Shown in pieces: positions 52,401-62,541 of a stretch of DNA of 64,000 nucleotides. The DNA is from Rhipidocladum racemiflorum (Eukaryota; Streptophyta; Magnoliopsida; Poales; Poaceae): the NCBI GenBank assembly GCA_036346355.1, contig CM070591.1, positions 20,134,001 through 20,198,000 on the forward strand, read 5' to 3'. Under the pieces are notes generated by a model. That model worked only from the letters and a program-made list of their open reading frames with translations, had not been told where the DNA came from and ran no database searches. Within the stretch, counting starts at the first letter, position 1. The number at the start of each line of letters is the position of its first letter. Made by a program: the position numbers and the translations under genes.

Positions 52401-54171
52401 CTTCTTTGAGTCGACTCCTAATCATGTCAACTTGCTCTTGGGCTTCTTGGATAATGTCTGGGCCAAAGAAATTTCTTTCTCCGATTTGCACCAAAAGAGA
52501 GGGGTTCGGCACTTTCTTCCGTAAAGTGCTTCAAAAGGAGACATCCGAGACTGCTTGAAAGCTATTATTATAGGAGAATTCAGCAAAGGGTAAGCTTTTC
52601 TCCCAATCCATGCCATAAGATAGCACACAAGCTCTCAAAGATGTCCTCCAGGGTCTGATTTGTCCGCAGTTTGTCCATCCTGTTTGGGGATGATAAGCCG
52701 TCTTGATCAAATTCAGCTTTGTCCCTAACAGAGTATGCAAACTTTCCCAGAAACGAGATGTAAACTGGGATCCTCGATCGGACACAATAGTCTTAGGGAT
52801 TCCATGAAGACGAACTATATTCTCCAGGTATAGCTCAGCAAGTTTAGAGCTTATATAAGTGGTTTTAACTGGAATGAAGTGAGCAATTTTGGTTAATCGA
52901 TCGACAATAACCCATATGGAATCATGTCCTTTTCTGGTTCTTGGTAATCCAACAATGAAATCCATACAGATATGGTCCCACTTCCATTTAGGAATTTCAA
53001 GAGGTCGAAGTAAACCAGCTGGGCGTTGATGCTCGGCTTTTACTCGCTGACATATATCACATTTCGCGATATACTCGGCGATTTCCTTCTTCATGCCGGG
53101 CCACCAATATTCTTGCTTTAGATCTTGATACATCTTCGTGCTACCAGGATGGATAGATAGAGGTGATTCATGAGCTTCGCTCAAGATTAACTTCTTGATT
53201 TCTAGATCACTGGGGATATAGATTCGATTCTTGAATTGGAGTACACCATCCGAATTTTCTGAAAATTCCAATTCCTTGCCTCCTTCCAACTCTTTTCGGA
53301 TTTTAGATATGGCTTCATCTTTAGATTGAGCTATTTTAATTTGGGTTCTCAGATTTGGTTGCATTTGGAGACTAGCAACAAATCCTTTTTCAACAATTCC
53401 CAAATTAAGCTTCTGAAACTCCTTTACTAATTCAGATTGATCAGTGTATGCTGACACCGTCATACAATGAAGCTTACGGCTCAGAGCATCTGCTACGACA
53501 TTAGCTTTACTAGGATGATAATGAATACTAAGGTCGTAATCCTTTATTAGCTCCAGCCATCTCCTTTGTCGCAGATTAAGATCTGGCTGAGTAAAGAAGT
53601 ACTTTAAGCTCTTATGATCTGTGTAGATGTCACACTTGTTTCCAATAAGATAGTGACGCCAAATTTTTAGGGCATGCACTACTGCAGCTAACTCCAGATC
53701 ATGAGTTGGATAATTAAGTTCATGAGGTCGAAGCTGACGAGAAGCATAAGCTACGACTTTCATCTCTTGCATCAACACGCAACCGAGACCTTTGCGTGAA
53801 GCATCGCAATAGACATCGAAGCTCTTATGGATATCGGGTAACACCAGCACTGGGGCTGTGGTTAACCGTTTCTTCAATTCCAGAAAACTTGCTTCGCATT
53901 CTGGAGTCCATTCATATTTCTTTTCTTTCTTCAAGAGCTGAGTCAACGGTTTAGCGATTTTGGAGAAGTTTTCGATAAAGCGGCGATAATATCCCGCTAA
54001 ACCGAGGAAACTTCGGATTTGAGGAACAGATTTTGGTTGCTCCCGCTTTGGACTGCTTGAACTTTCTTTGGGATCAACAGAAATTCCACCTTTGGAAAGG
54101 ATATGCCCGAGGAATGCAACTTCCTTCAACCAAAATTCACATTTCTCGAACTTGGCATATAATTTATGTTC
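52401..54171 (-). pseudogene. pol: Element N RNase H and integrase (catalytic Glu lost)
   Basis: The 532-residue frame 54129-52531 covers the connection (SFLGLAGYYRRFIENFSKI), RNase H (FDVYCDASRKGLGCVLMQ, CDIYTDHKSLKYFFTQ), the integrase zinc region (AHESPLSIHPGSTKMYQDL, YIAKCDICQRVK) and core: WDHICMDFIVGLP and TIVSDRGSQFTSRFW supply the two Asp. Where the Glu should follow, the frame reads AYHPQTGWTNCGQIRPW: an extra base, a 2-base deletion over the Glu codon, and a later extra base restore the frame but remove the residue. A further frameshift near 52535 moves SRMSPFEALYGRKCRTPLFW to another frame. Confidence 0.9.
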
Positions 54172-54771
54172 TCAGAGTTTCTCCAGAACCAAGTGTAGAT
54201 GTTGGGTATGATCTTCTTCATTTTTGGAGTAGATGAGGATATCATCTATGAATATCACTACGAACTTATCGAGATACTCCATAAAGATTTTATTCATTAA
54301 GCTCATAAAGCTAGCTGGAGCATTTGTAAGTCCGAAGGACATTACGACATATTCATATAAGCCGTAACGAGTGGTAAAAGCTGTTTTAGGAATATCCTTC
54401 GGTCGGATTTTCAATTGATAATAGCCATGTCTAAGATCAATTTTGGAAAAGATTTGGGCGCCGGTTAATTGATCGAACAGATCATCGATACGGGGTAGAG
54501 GATATTTGTTTTTGATGGTAACATCATTGAGAGCACGATAATCCACACACATGCGTAGACTACCATCCTTTTTACTAACAAAGAGAACAGGGCTTCCCCA
54601 TGGAGAAGTACTGGGTCGGATGAACTTTTTATCTAATTGTTCTTGAATTTGCTTTTTGAGTTCTACTAATTCATTTGGTGGCATACGATAAGGTCTTTTG
54701 GAAATTGGGGCTGTACCAGGTATAAGATCAATGACGAACTCTAAGTCACGATCTGGTGGCAAACCTGGCAA
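54172..54771 (-). pseudogene. pol: Element N reverse transcriptase
   Basis: One frame of 199 residues with SKRPYRMPPNELVELKKQ, LRMCVDYRALNDVTIKNK, FSKIDLRHGYYQLKIRP, FGLTNAPASFMSLMNKIF and the intact VIFIDDILIYSKNEE. It is separated from gag-protease and from RNase H by one frameshift each. Confidence 0.92.
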
Positions 54772-54775
54772 TTCT

Positions 54776-56509
54776 TCAGGAAATACATCGGGAAAGTTGG
54801 AAACTACAGGAACAGATTTTAATCTTTTCCATTACCAATGTATTTAAGTATGATCTTGATTCGGAAAGATTCTGGGTGGAACTAAAGTTCACTTCAACTC
54901 CTTCAGGATTAATAAGGGATATGGATCTATTAGCACAATCTATCTGTCCTTTATTTTTAGCTAACCAATCCATACCAAGAATGATGTCTAATCCTGGGGT
55001 TTCTGTAAGAATAAGATCAGCATAAAATAAAACTTCGTTTATTTCAATGCTAACCTTAGGACACATTTTAGTAGTTCTCATTTTTGCTCCAGGAGAATAG
55101 ATTATCATGGACATGGATAAAGATTCAGTTTGGATTTGATGTGATTCTACGAACTTCTTGGATATAAAGGAATGAGATGCACCGGAATCAAATAACACCA
55201 AAGTGGGAATAGATTGGACAGGGAACATACCCAGAACCACGTCTGGTGCTTCCGTTGCTTCTTCAGCCGTCACATGATGCAAACGTCCTTGATTGGCGGC
55301 TTGAGCAGGTGCAGGTTTTCCGGCTTGTTGTCCTCCAGCTCCTTGAGGACGACCAGGGGGTCGCTGAGGAACTCCCTTGCTTGGGCAATTATTGGCATAA
55401 TGTCCAAGCTGCTTGCACTTGAAGCATGTGACATTTGGAGTCTGAGTTGATGCTCCGGTAGGACGTGCTCCAGTAGGGTTTGCCGGACGAGGCAAAGGCT
55501 GTCGAGGTCGAGGGGCAGGACCTTGACGCCTTTGCTTCTGTGGCGGAGCAGGTGGTCGCGCATTACTCTGAGGTGCAGGGCGAGGCCTGGATGGGCTTGC
55601 ACTGGCATTCTTCTGTGCCATCCATTTCCTTTTACGCGATTCCATGGCAGCTCGAGTGCTATGTTCCACTCGAATAGACTTGTCCACCAGAGTTTGAAAG
55701 TCATTGATATCAATAGCAGCTAAAGCACACTTGATTTCTTCATTAAGGTTATCCCAAAAGCGTTCCAGCTTACGTGCTTCAGGAATGACTTCAGATGGTG
55801 CATAATGGGAAAGGTAATTGAAGCGATTAAGATACTCTATTACCGTCTGATTCCCTTGACGGAGATCAAGGAATTCCCGTCTTTTGATGTCCATCAGACT
55901 GGAAGGAATATGGGTTCGGCGAAAAGTATCCTTGAAGGCCTCCCATGAAATCTGATCCACTGGAAGAATAGCTTGGTAGTTCTCCCACCATAAAGCAACA
56001 GCTCCTCCCAACTGATAAGATGCATAAAGAACTTTCTCTCGATCATTGCACTGTGCAATGTTCAACTTGCTCTCCATTGTTCGCAGCCAGTCATCTGCGT
56101 CCAATGGGTCAGCAGCAGTAGAGAATGTAGGAGGCCGAGTCTTCAAAAACTCAGACAACCTTGATGGTGGAGCACCACCACCACTTCCTCCAACAGGGAC
56201 TCCTTGGGGGGAAGTATTCTGAACTAACTGTTGCAGAAGAAGTGTGTGGGTTTGACGGTTTTGCTCGATCATTGCCAGAACTTGCGCCATTGTGGGCGGA
56301 CTTGGTAATTGCTCCTCCGGAATTCCACCTTGCTGATTAGGATTTGAATCTGGATTAGGTGGATCTGGCACTTGATGAGAAGATGAAGCCCTTGCAGAAG
56401 GGTGCATCGGATTAGGTTGCGCTGGAGTGGGCAATGTGTCGCGAGGAGGAAAGGGTTCCTGCGAAGCCTCACTCTCCAAGATCCCGCGAAGAGATCTGGT
56501 TACAGGCAT
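54776..56509 (-). CDS. gag: Element N gag-protease
   Basis: 577-residue frame starting MPVTRSLRGILESEASQE. Gag core: DWLRTMESKLNIAQCNDREK, YQLGGAVALWWENYQA, FLDLRQGNQTVIEYLNRF. Zinc knuckle CFKCKQLGHYANNC. Protease LFDSGASHSFISKKF with LDIILGMDWLAKNKGQIDCA. The frame runs about 30 residues past the point where it should continue into the reverse transcriptase; that C-terminal tail is out of frame. Core Gag appears intact, so it might still form particles. Confidence 0.92.
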   Translation of the reverse strand: MPVTRSLRGILESEASQEPFPPRDTLPTPAQPNPMHPSARASSSHQVPDPPNPDSNPNQQGGIPEEQLPSPPTMAQVLAMIEQNRQTHTLLLQQLVQNTSPQGVPVGGSGGGAPPSRLSEFLKTRPPTFSTAADPLDADDWLRTMESKLNIAQCNDREKVLYASYQLGGAVALWWENYQAILPVDQISWEAFKDTFRRTHIPSSLMDIKRREFLDLRQGNQTVIEYLNRFNYLSHYAPSEVIPEARKLERFWDNLNEEIKCALAAIDINDFQTLVDKSIRVEHSTRAAMESRKRKWMAQKNASASPSRPRPAPQSNARPPAPPQKQRRQGPAPRPRQPLPRPANPTGARPTGASTQTPNVTCFKCKQLGHYANNCPSKGVPQRPPGRPQGAGGQQAGKPAPAQAANQGRLHHVTAEEATEAPDVVLGMFPVQSIPTLVLFDSGASHSFISKKFVESHQIQTESLSMSMIIYSPGAKMRTTKMCPKVSIEINEVLFYADLILTETPGLDIILGMDWLAKNKGQIDCANRSISLINPEGVEVNFSSTQNLSESRSYLNTLVMEKIKICSCSFQLSRCIS

Positions 56510-56869
56510 CCTGAAATTTCAATTCAGATGAGAAAATAATGTATTGTAATTAAATGATTTAAGCTGGTAGACTGAAAATTTAAACTCAATCTCATTGGTT
56601 AATAGACAACATTTCATTCCCTAAAATTTTATTATTATTAAAGAAATTCATTAACAAGGAAGGTGTGTTATTATGTTATGTTATGTTATATTGTAAAAGA
56701 TAAACACAAGGGATCACATCATCGTGAAATTGTAATAAAACATTAGAAAATCACGAGAAGGAACCAAAACAAGCAGAAATAAACAGTAACAGCACTTTAT
56801 TCATACCACATATTAACAATATGTACAACAAAAGTATGACAACCTCACAACTCAACACTACATGACCAC
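56510..56869. other. Element N spacer between extra ORF and gag
   Basis: AT-rich, no ORF. Includes a ttatgttatgttatgtta run at about 56670-56690. Confidence 0.4.
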
Positions 56870-57715
56870 ATGTGCTGCTACAACTCAAGGTAAACCTACT
56901 CCGAACCTGGCGCTACAACGTCCTCGCCAGCAGACTCAACAGGATCCGCAGGGGTAGAGTCAGTCACCGTGGCGGGAAAGGTACCACGACGCTCAGAAAC
57001 TCAAGGCCACACGGGACGCAGACACCTGCAGAACCTCGCCCAAGTCTAACTCGCGACAGGCGTGGACGACTAACTCCTGTGGACATCCTAGCCCGTCGGG
57101 AACGTCTAGTGGCCCTAGCAGACCTAGGTGTAGGGGTACCAGGCACCTCCTGGACTGGCAACAAAGTAGCATCGTCGCCAAGTGCTGACCTAGAGAACAA
57201 ACCCATAGCCACGAAAGGAGCTATGGCGTTCTCTAAAAAGGCTACTCTCCCACGTGCTACGTAGTACTCTAATACTGCCTGACGGTGGTAACGGTCAGCA
57301 GCATGAAGAAACTCAACTATGATCCTATAGTGCTCATTAGGCCTTTGAATCGGGATCTATGTAACTAGTGTCTCCTCGGCAACAAAGCGGTATCTCGTGA
57401 AATCGCCATCTCTGGAAGAGCGTGGCGCAATCGAACGATGGCCACATAAGCGACATCGCCAACGCAGAAGACATCAAGCTCCACGACCATCAAAAGTACG
57501 ATCTGCCTCTCCGAATCGTGTCCTAGCTGGGATCTCAATCCTAGCTACGCATTTATCGAATCGACTCGCCATCCTCTGGTAGACGGTGTATCGAGGTGTC
57601 TCAAACTGTGCAAAATCTAACATCTGTGCTAAGACTCCCATCAATCCCGTTTCCAGACGCTCGGAGGTGTGGAAGCATGGCGAATACCCTTCCATCTGCA
57701 CATTTAATAAGGAAT
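56870..57715 (-). pseudogene. Element N extra ORF between primer site and gag (orf0-like), broken
   Basis: Minus strand from an ATG at about 57699 (MEGYSPCFHTSERLETGL). It contains AQMLDFAQFETPRYTVYQRM, FDKCVARIEIPARTRFGEA, then in a second frame VGDVAYVAIVRLRHALPEM, then YRFVAEETLV, EHYRIIVEFLHAADRYHRQA and FLENAIAPFVAMGLFSRS. These align in order with the intact extra ORF of element M (PEYAVYGR, LAYVAMCHLRHDLREL, YNYIAEVELG). At least two frameshifts and a stop. Function unknown. Confidence 0.65.
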
Positions 57716-57897
57716 TAGTATTCCAGATTAAATGCAAGATGCAACGATAACGCACAAAAGTAAAGAGTAGGAGACAACATAGTAAAGAATTAATAACAGA
57801 TATAACAAGTTTTATTTTCCTAAGTGTAATGTGTCTATTCAAAATTTTAATTTCCCTCTTAACGACCATTCTAACTAAGGTTCACCTACAGCAAAGT

Positions 57898-57910
57898 GGC
57901 TCGATACCAA
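57898..57910 (-). other. Element N primer binding site, altered
   Basis: The minus strand reads ttggtatcgagcc where ttggtatcagagc is expected for initiator Met-tRNA; the centre is changed. It sits two bases inside the 5' LTR. Confidence 0.65.
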
Positions 57911-57912
57911 AT

Positions 57913-60900
57913 CAGGAGACCCTCATTTTTATGTCACTAAGTAACATAAATATGAGGCTCTTAAGTGCTTCCTGTGCCATTCCCATGATCGATGGTCGCA
58001 CGCACAAACACAATTTGGATATTACAGCCACACAGATACACACTTTTATTACATCACAAGTTTTATAATGTTATTACAATACCAAAAGTAGCAGGAAATT
58101 AAAACCATGTCTCATAGTATGCCAACTATTCCATAACTCCACAGTGCAATCACGAGATGAACTTAGAAAGATCGATCGTCGCTAAAATTCGCAGGTTCCT
58201 CATATTCATTCCCATCATTATCGTGAATCTTGCTCTTCACCTAAAAACATTGTTGAAGCAAGTTGAGTACATAGGTACTCTCAAGACTATGAAGTGTATG
58301 CAATTCCTGAAATATATGCAGGCTGAAATAGAAAGTGGGTCTCTACGGTTGTTTTGCATAAAGCGAAAATTTTGAATGAAGTAATACTGCATAGTAATGG
58401 AAAGCGTAATAAAGCTTTAAAACAATTTGATAAGTAATTGAGATAACAAGTAATAAAAGAATAATAACATTTTACTCATGGCCCTTTGTGAGTAAATTAA
58501 CGAAAAGACCCTCCATGGTCTCGTACGAACAAATGTAACATTAAGTAAGACTAAAGAATGTAAACCATTTCCCAAATCATTTAATCAAAGGTTTTTGAAA
58601 ACAGAAATAGCTAACTAGTGTCAATTCGCCAAGTCATCCATGACCGTGGATACGGCTATTCGAATAGTTTTAGACTCTGCAGAGTTTGTACTGCTTTACC
58701 CACAAGATATGTTCTCCCTTTTTGCAAGCTATAAGACACACTTCCTTTGGTATGCCCGCGAGGAGTTCATAACGAAACTGTTCGATTACTTGAACCTTAA
58801 CTTTGTACTAGCCCAGTGACGTCACTCCTGACTATGATGGAAGCTAAAAAGGTAAAAGTGATTCCGGAGTCAGTAACCCACCAGGAATAGAAATTCCGGA
58901 GTCAGTGACCCACCAGGAATAATAACAGCCCCAAATTCATAGCCAGGCGTACACCGTTACAACGGCAGATGCCAACACCTCGGTGATGACACCTCCCTCG
59001 AGCAAACCAATATTCGGAATGCCCGTACTACAACTGCCTACCAATGTGCAAAGCTAATTCCCAAATAATTTAATAAGTTAAGACTGTCCCATTACAGTAC
59101 TTGTGGATGTACGGTTATACTTGGATCATGCAACACTACGTTCGGTCCTTAAAGTGACATGGGCGATACTCCACTTAACTACGCATTAATGCTAAAACAT
59201 GTACAACCGGCTATTGCCAATAATCACCCACGTCAAAATCAATAGTTTTATTTTCATTTTTATCAAACTACCAGTATCCTTTACTGCTTAAATAAACCAT
59301 AAAAGATTTCATAAAGAAGTGTGTATGTGGGTATAGATGTCATCGTATCATTCTAAGCATTGCTAAGCAGATGAAATTAATAATCGTTATAACCCATCTT
59401 TTAATTGAGTACCCATTCCTATGGTTATCATGGGGTTTATGTTGATATGATTAAGACAATATACCAACATTGGGTTATAGCTACCAAGAGTGTGAAATAA
59501 ATAATTAGAATATAAGCATGCAGGAAGATTCTTAATCACATTTTATCTGGTTGTAAAATCTGGGTTCAAGAATGCTCAAAGGGATGCTTGCCTTGCTCCT
59601 CGGCGGTGTAAGCTGGATCCGTGTCGTCGATAGCGTAGTCGGCAATCTCAGCGTCTATACGTCGAGTACGAACATGGTAAATAAGATACTTCAATATTGA
59701 TAAAGAAGCAAAACACAAACGACAAAGATAACAATTGAAGGATTCAAATGAGATCATTCCAAAACAATTAAGATAGCAATCAATTTCAATCATCATTTCA
59801 AGTATGAACTAAGGTATATGGTTTTAATCATGAACTAAGGTATATGGTTTTTAATCTAAAGATTAAAGCTTAGGGCACATAACACAGCTACTTTCTTTGT
59901 GCATTATTCCATTTTAATTTATGAATTCAGGAAGCTAAGATTGTAAAGTTAAATATAATGAAATTCATTTTCAAGGTGTGGTGTTAGTTGTATTAATTTT
60001 AAATGTGGCATATGGTAACTTCAAACATGTCAAACAAAAGTAACATGGTATACCTTAACTTTCATATTACCATTAGATCCTAATTAGTGTAATGAGCACA
60101 AAGAAACAAGTTTCATTCATTTTAGATGGTTTTTGATCAAGTTATAGCAATTATATTAAATTTATATATTAAATAAAGTCCTAACATGAAATTTTCACAA
60201 ACCAATTCCAAATCCAAATCTAATTACATATTTGGACAGTAATTGACCTAAGGATTCTAACAAAATTTGTTTCACTCAATTTGGACCTATTTTGCAAAAT
60301 CTCTACATGCCACATATTCAAATTTCAAGCTTTAAATTCAAATTCAGACTTAATTTGCTAAACAAGTTTCAAATGTTTTTACATATTATGAAACTAGATG
60401 ATTTATGATGAATTTAGGAAGTTGTTTCATTCTATTTGGAGCTATAGTTTAAAAGTTATGGAAATTTGAATTATTTCGGTTTTAATTAACACAGAGAAAC
60501 AAGGAAATACGCTTTCCTTAAAGGAAAGCGCACTTCAAAGATTTTTGGCGCGGGCTGGCTTTGAACTTAGATTGCAGCCGACAAATGAGCAGGCGCGACT
60601 CACGTCATGAAAGCACATACACAAGCTGGATCACATGCGGCCGGGCCCGTGACAAAGAAATGAGAGGTGCACGCACACGCGGATGATGACTTTGGCCCAC
60701 AAAGCGATGAACTGTGAGCAGAGGAGGTGGCCGACGGCCTCACCGGCGATCAACCGGCGGCGTCGATCGACTTTGGCCGGTAGCAATAGCTTCACGGGAC
60801 CATGGTGAACCTAGGGGATAACTTGGACATGGGTGGTGTTCGGAGGAATTGAGCTCTCGGCGCTGGACGGCGGCGCTCCACGGCGGCGCAAGGTGTGGCG

Positions 60901-62541
60901 GTGCTACAGTTCATCCGGAGCCAAATGATTATGCGTATAAGCTCTAGGGGGTCCTAGGGACTCTATTGGTACACTTAACTCGAAGGAAGAAGGGACGGGT
61001 AGCGTTCTCACCGTGCGGCGGCGATGACGGAAGAGGTCTCACGGTGCGGGATATCTCCGAGCTGCTTTGGGCTGCAAGAAGGTGCGCAAAAGATTTGTGA
61101 GTATCCAAGGATGCTCTGGGATCAAACGATTTGGATGCGCCCTTACCGAGTCAAGCGAATTTGGAATTTCCCCCAAATCGGGCTTCACCGGAGGCGAGGA
61201 AGAAGGTCCCGGTCTGGGCGGTATAGGGCACGGGAGGATGAGTGGGTGCGCGCTCCAGGTTTAGTGGTATTCGGAGGTGCTATTCCTCCCCTTAAATAGG
61301 CTAGGGAGGCCGTGGGAGTGAAGCTGCTCTAGGAGATGAGGTTGGCGGCTGACTCAGGCATTCTCCGGAAGTCTCCTCCCAGCTCGGTCCAAGGTATGAT
61401 GGAACATGGTATGGGGTTGCAGTGGCGTGGCAGCCTCGGGGCATGGAATGCGGCGAGGTCACGACAAGGAACCGAGGCGGTGCGTGAGCATGGCTAGCTC
61501 CGCTCAGGAGAGGGAGAGAGAACGAGAGACAGAGGGAGAAGAAGGCCCTGACATGTGGGGTCGGGTCCCACATGTCAGTGGTTCATTAGGTATGGAGAAT
61601 GGAGGCTGAGGATGACACGTGGGCCAGGATATTTCTGGGTCCCTGTCGGCAGCGGTGCCGGCATGCACGCCTTTGGACGCCGTGGACCCGCGTGGAAGAG
61701 AATGAGAGAGAGAAGAAATTTCTAGGGTTCTCCTCTGGACAGCACACTAACCCATTTAATTCCCGGGTCATTTCAAGTCCAGATTTTTCGAAACTTTTTG
61801 TCCAAGTTGATGGGTAAGTTATCTACGTCCAGTAAAATTTTGAGGTTAAATGTGCTATAGTTATTTAATTAAAAATCTGACAATGAATGCTGCACAGAAA
61901 ATCCAATTTAGTTTTTGAATTGATTGTGGGACTAAATCAACGTATTAAATTTTGAAATTTTTACTGAAGGTTTGTTTCTAAACAATGGACCTATCATAAA
62001 AATTTCAATATTAAATTCTCATTATTTGATTCTCCATAAATCTTTTATTGATTTCTGCAGAATTCCAATTCTGCCTAAATTAAATGCTAAAACATAGCAA
62101 AAATGCTTATTAATTTTTGAAACTTTTTGTGGGTGAAGGTGATATGTCTGAGGTCTTATGATAAAAATCCCAAGGTCTAGATTGCTCTACATTGTTCTCT
62201 AAAAATCTGACATAGGTCTGGACAGCAATAGAATTTGCTAATTAAATTATTTTCTTTACTTCTAAATGCATTCACATGGTCTTTTGACCATCTATGGATA
62301 TCTTCTAGGGTTTGGCCAGGTTATACAAGATTTTTACCATGGTAATTTCATTTCTTACCATTTTACTATTTTCTCTTTTCTTTTCTTTTCTTTCTTAAAT
62401 TCCATTATTCATTTCAACAATTAATTCAACCAATAGATCAAAAATCAATAAATGCACATAAAATCAAGAAATGCAACACAAAACTGATTTCACATTTTTA
62501 ATATTTGATTTTTATTACTTTATAAATTTGAGGATGTTACA
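57913..62541 (-). repeat. Element N 5' LTR
   Basis: 4629 bp, colinear with the 3' LTR. Its inner end reads gggtctcctg on the minus strand instead of gggtcccaca, so the terminal CA is lost at the internal boundary only. The palindrome block is at 58656-58684 and the hairpin at 58265-58280. Confidence 0.92.

Larger units (their letters stand above)
47252..62541 (-). mobile_element. Element N: complete chromovirus-type Ty3/gypsy retrotransposon (Tekay/Del-like)
   Basis: 15,290 bp with 4.6-kb LTRs and the duplication gacaa at 47247-47251 and 62542-62546. Minus-strand order: 5' LTR, primer site, extra ORF, gag, protease, reverse transcriptase, RNase H, integrase, chromodomain, polypurine tract, 3' LTR. 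The chromodomain places it among chromoviruses. It lies inside LTR O. The two LTRs show scattered substitutions and short indels, so it is older than the Tat insertion. Confidence 0.95.
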
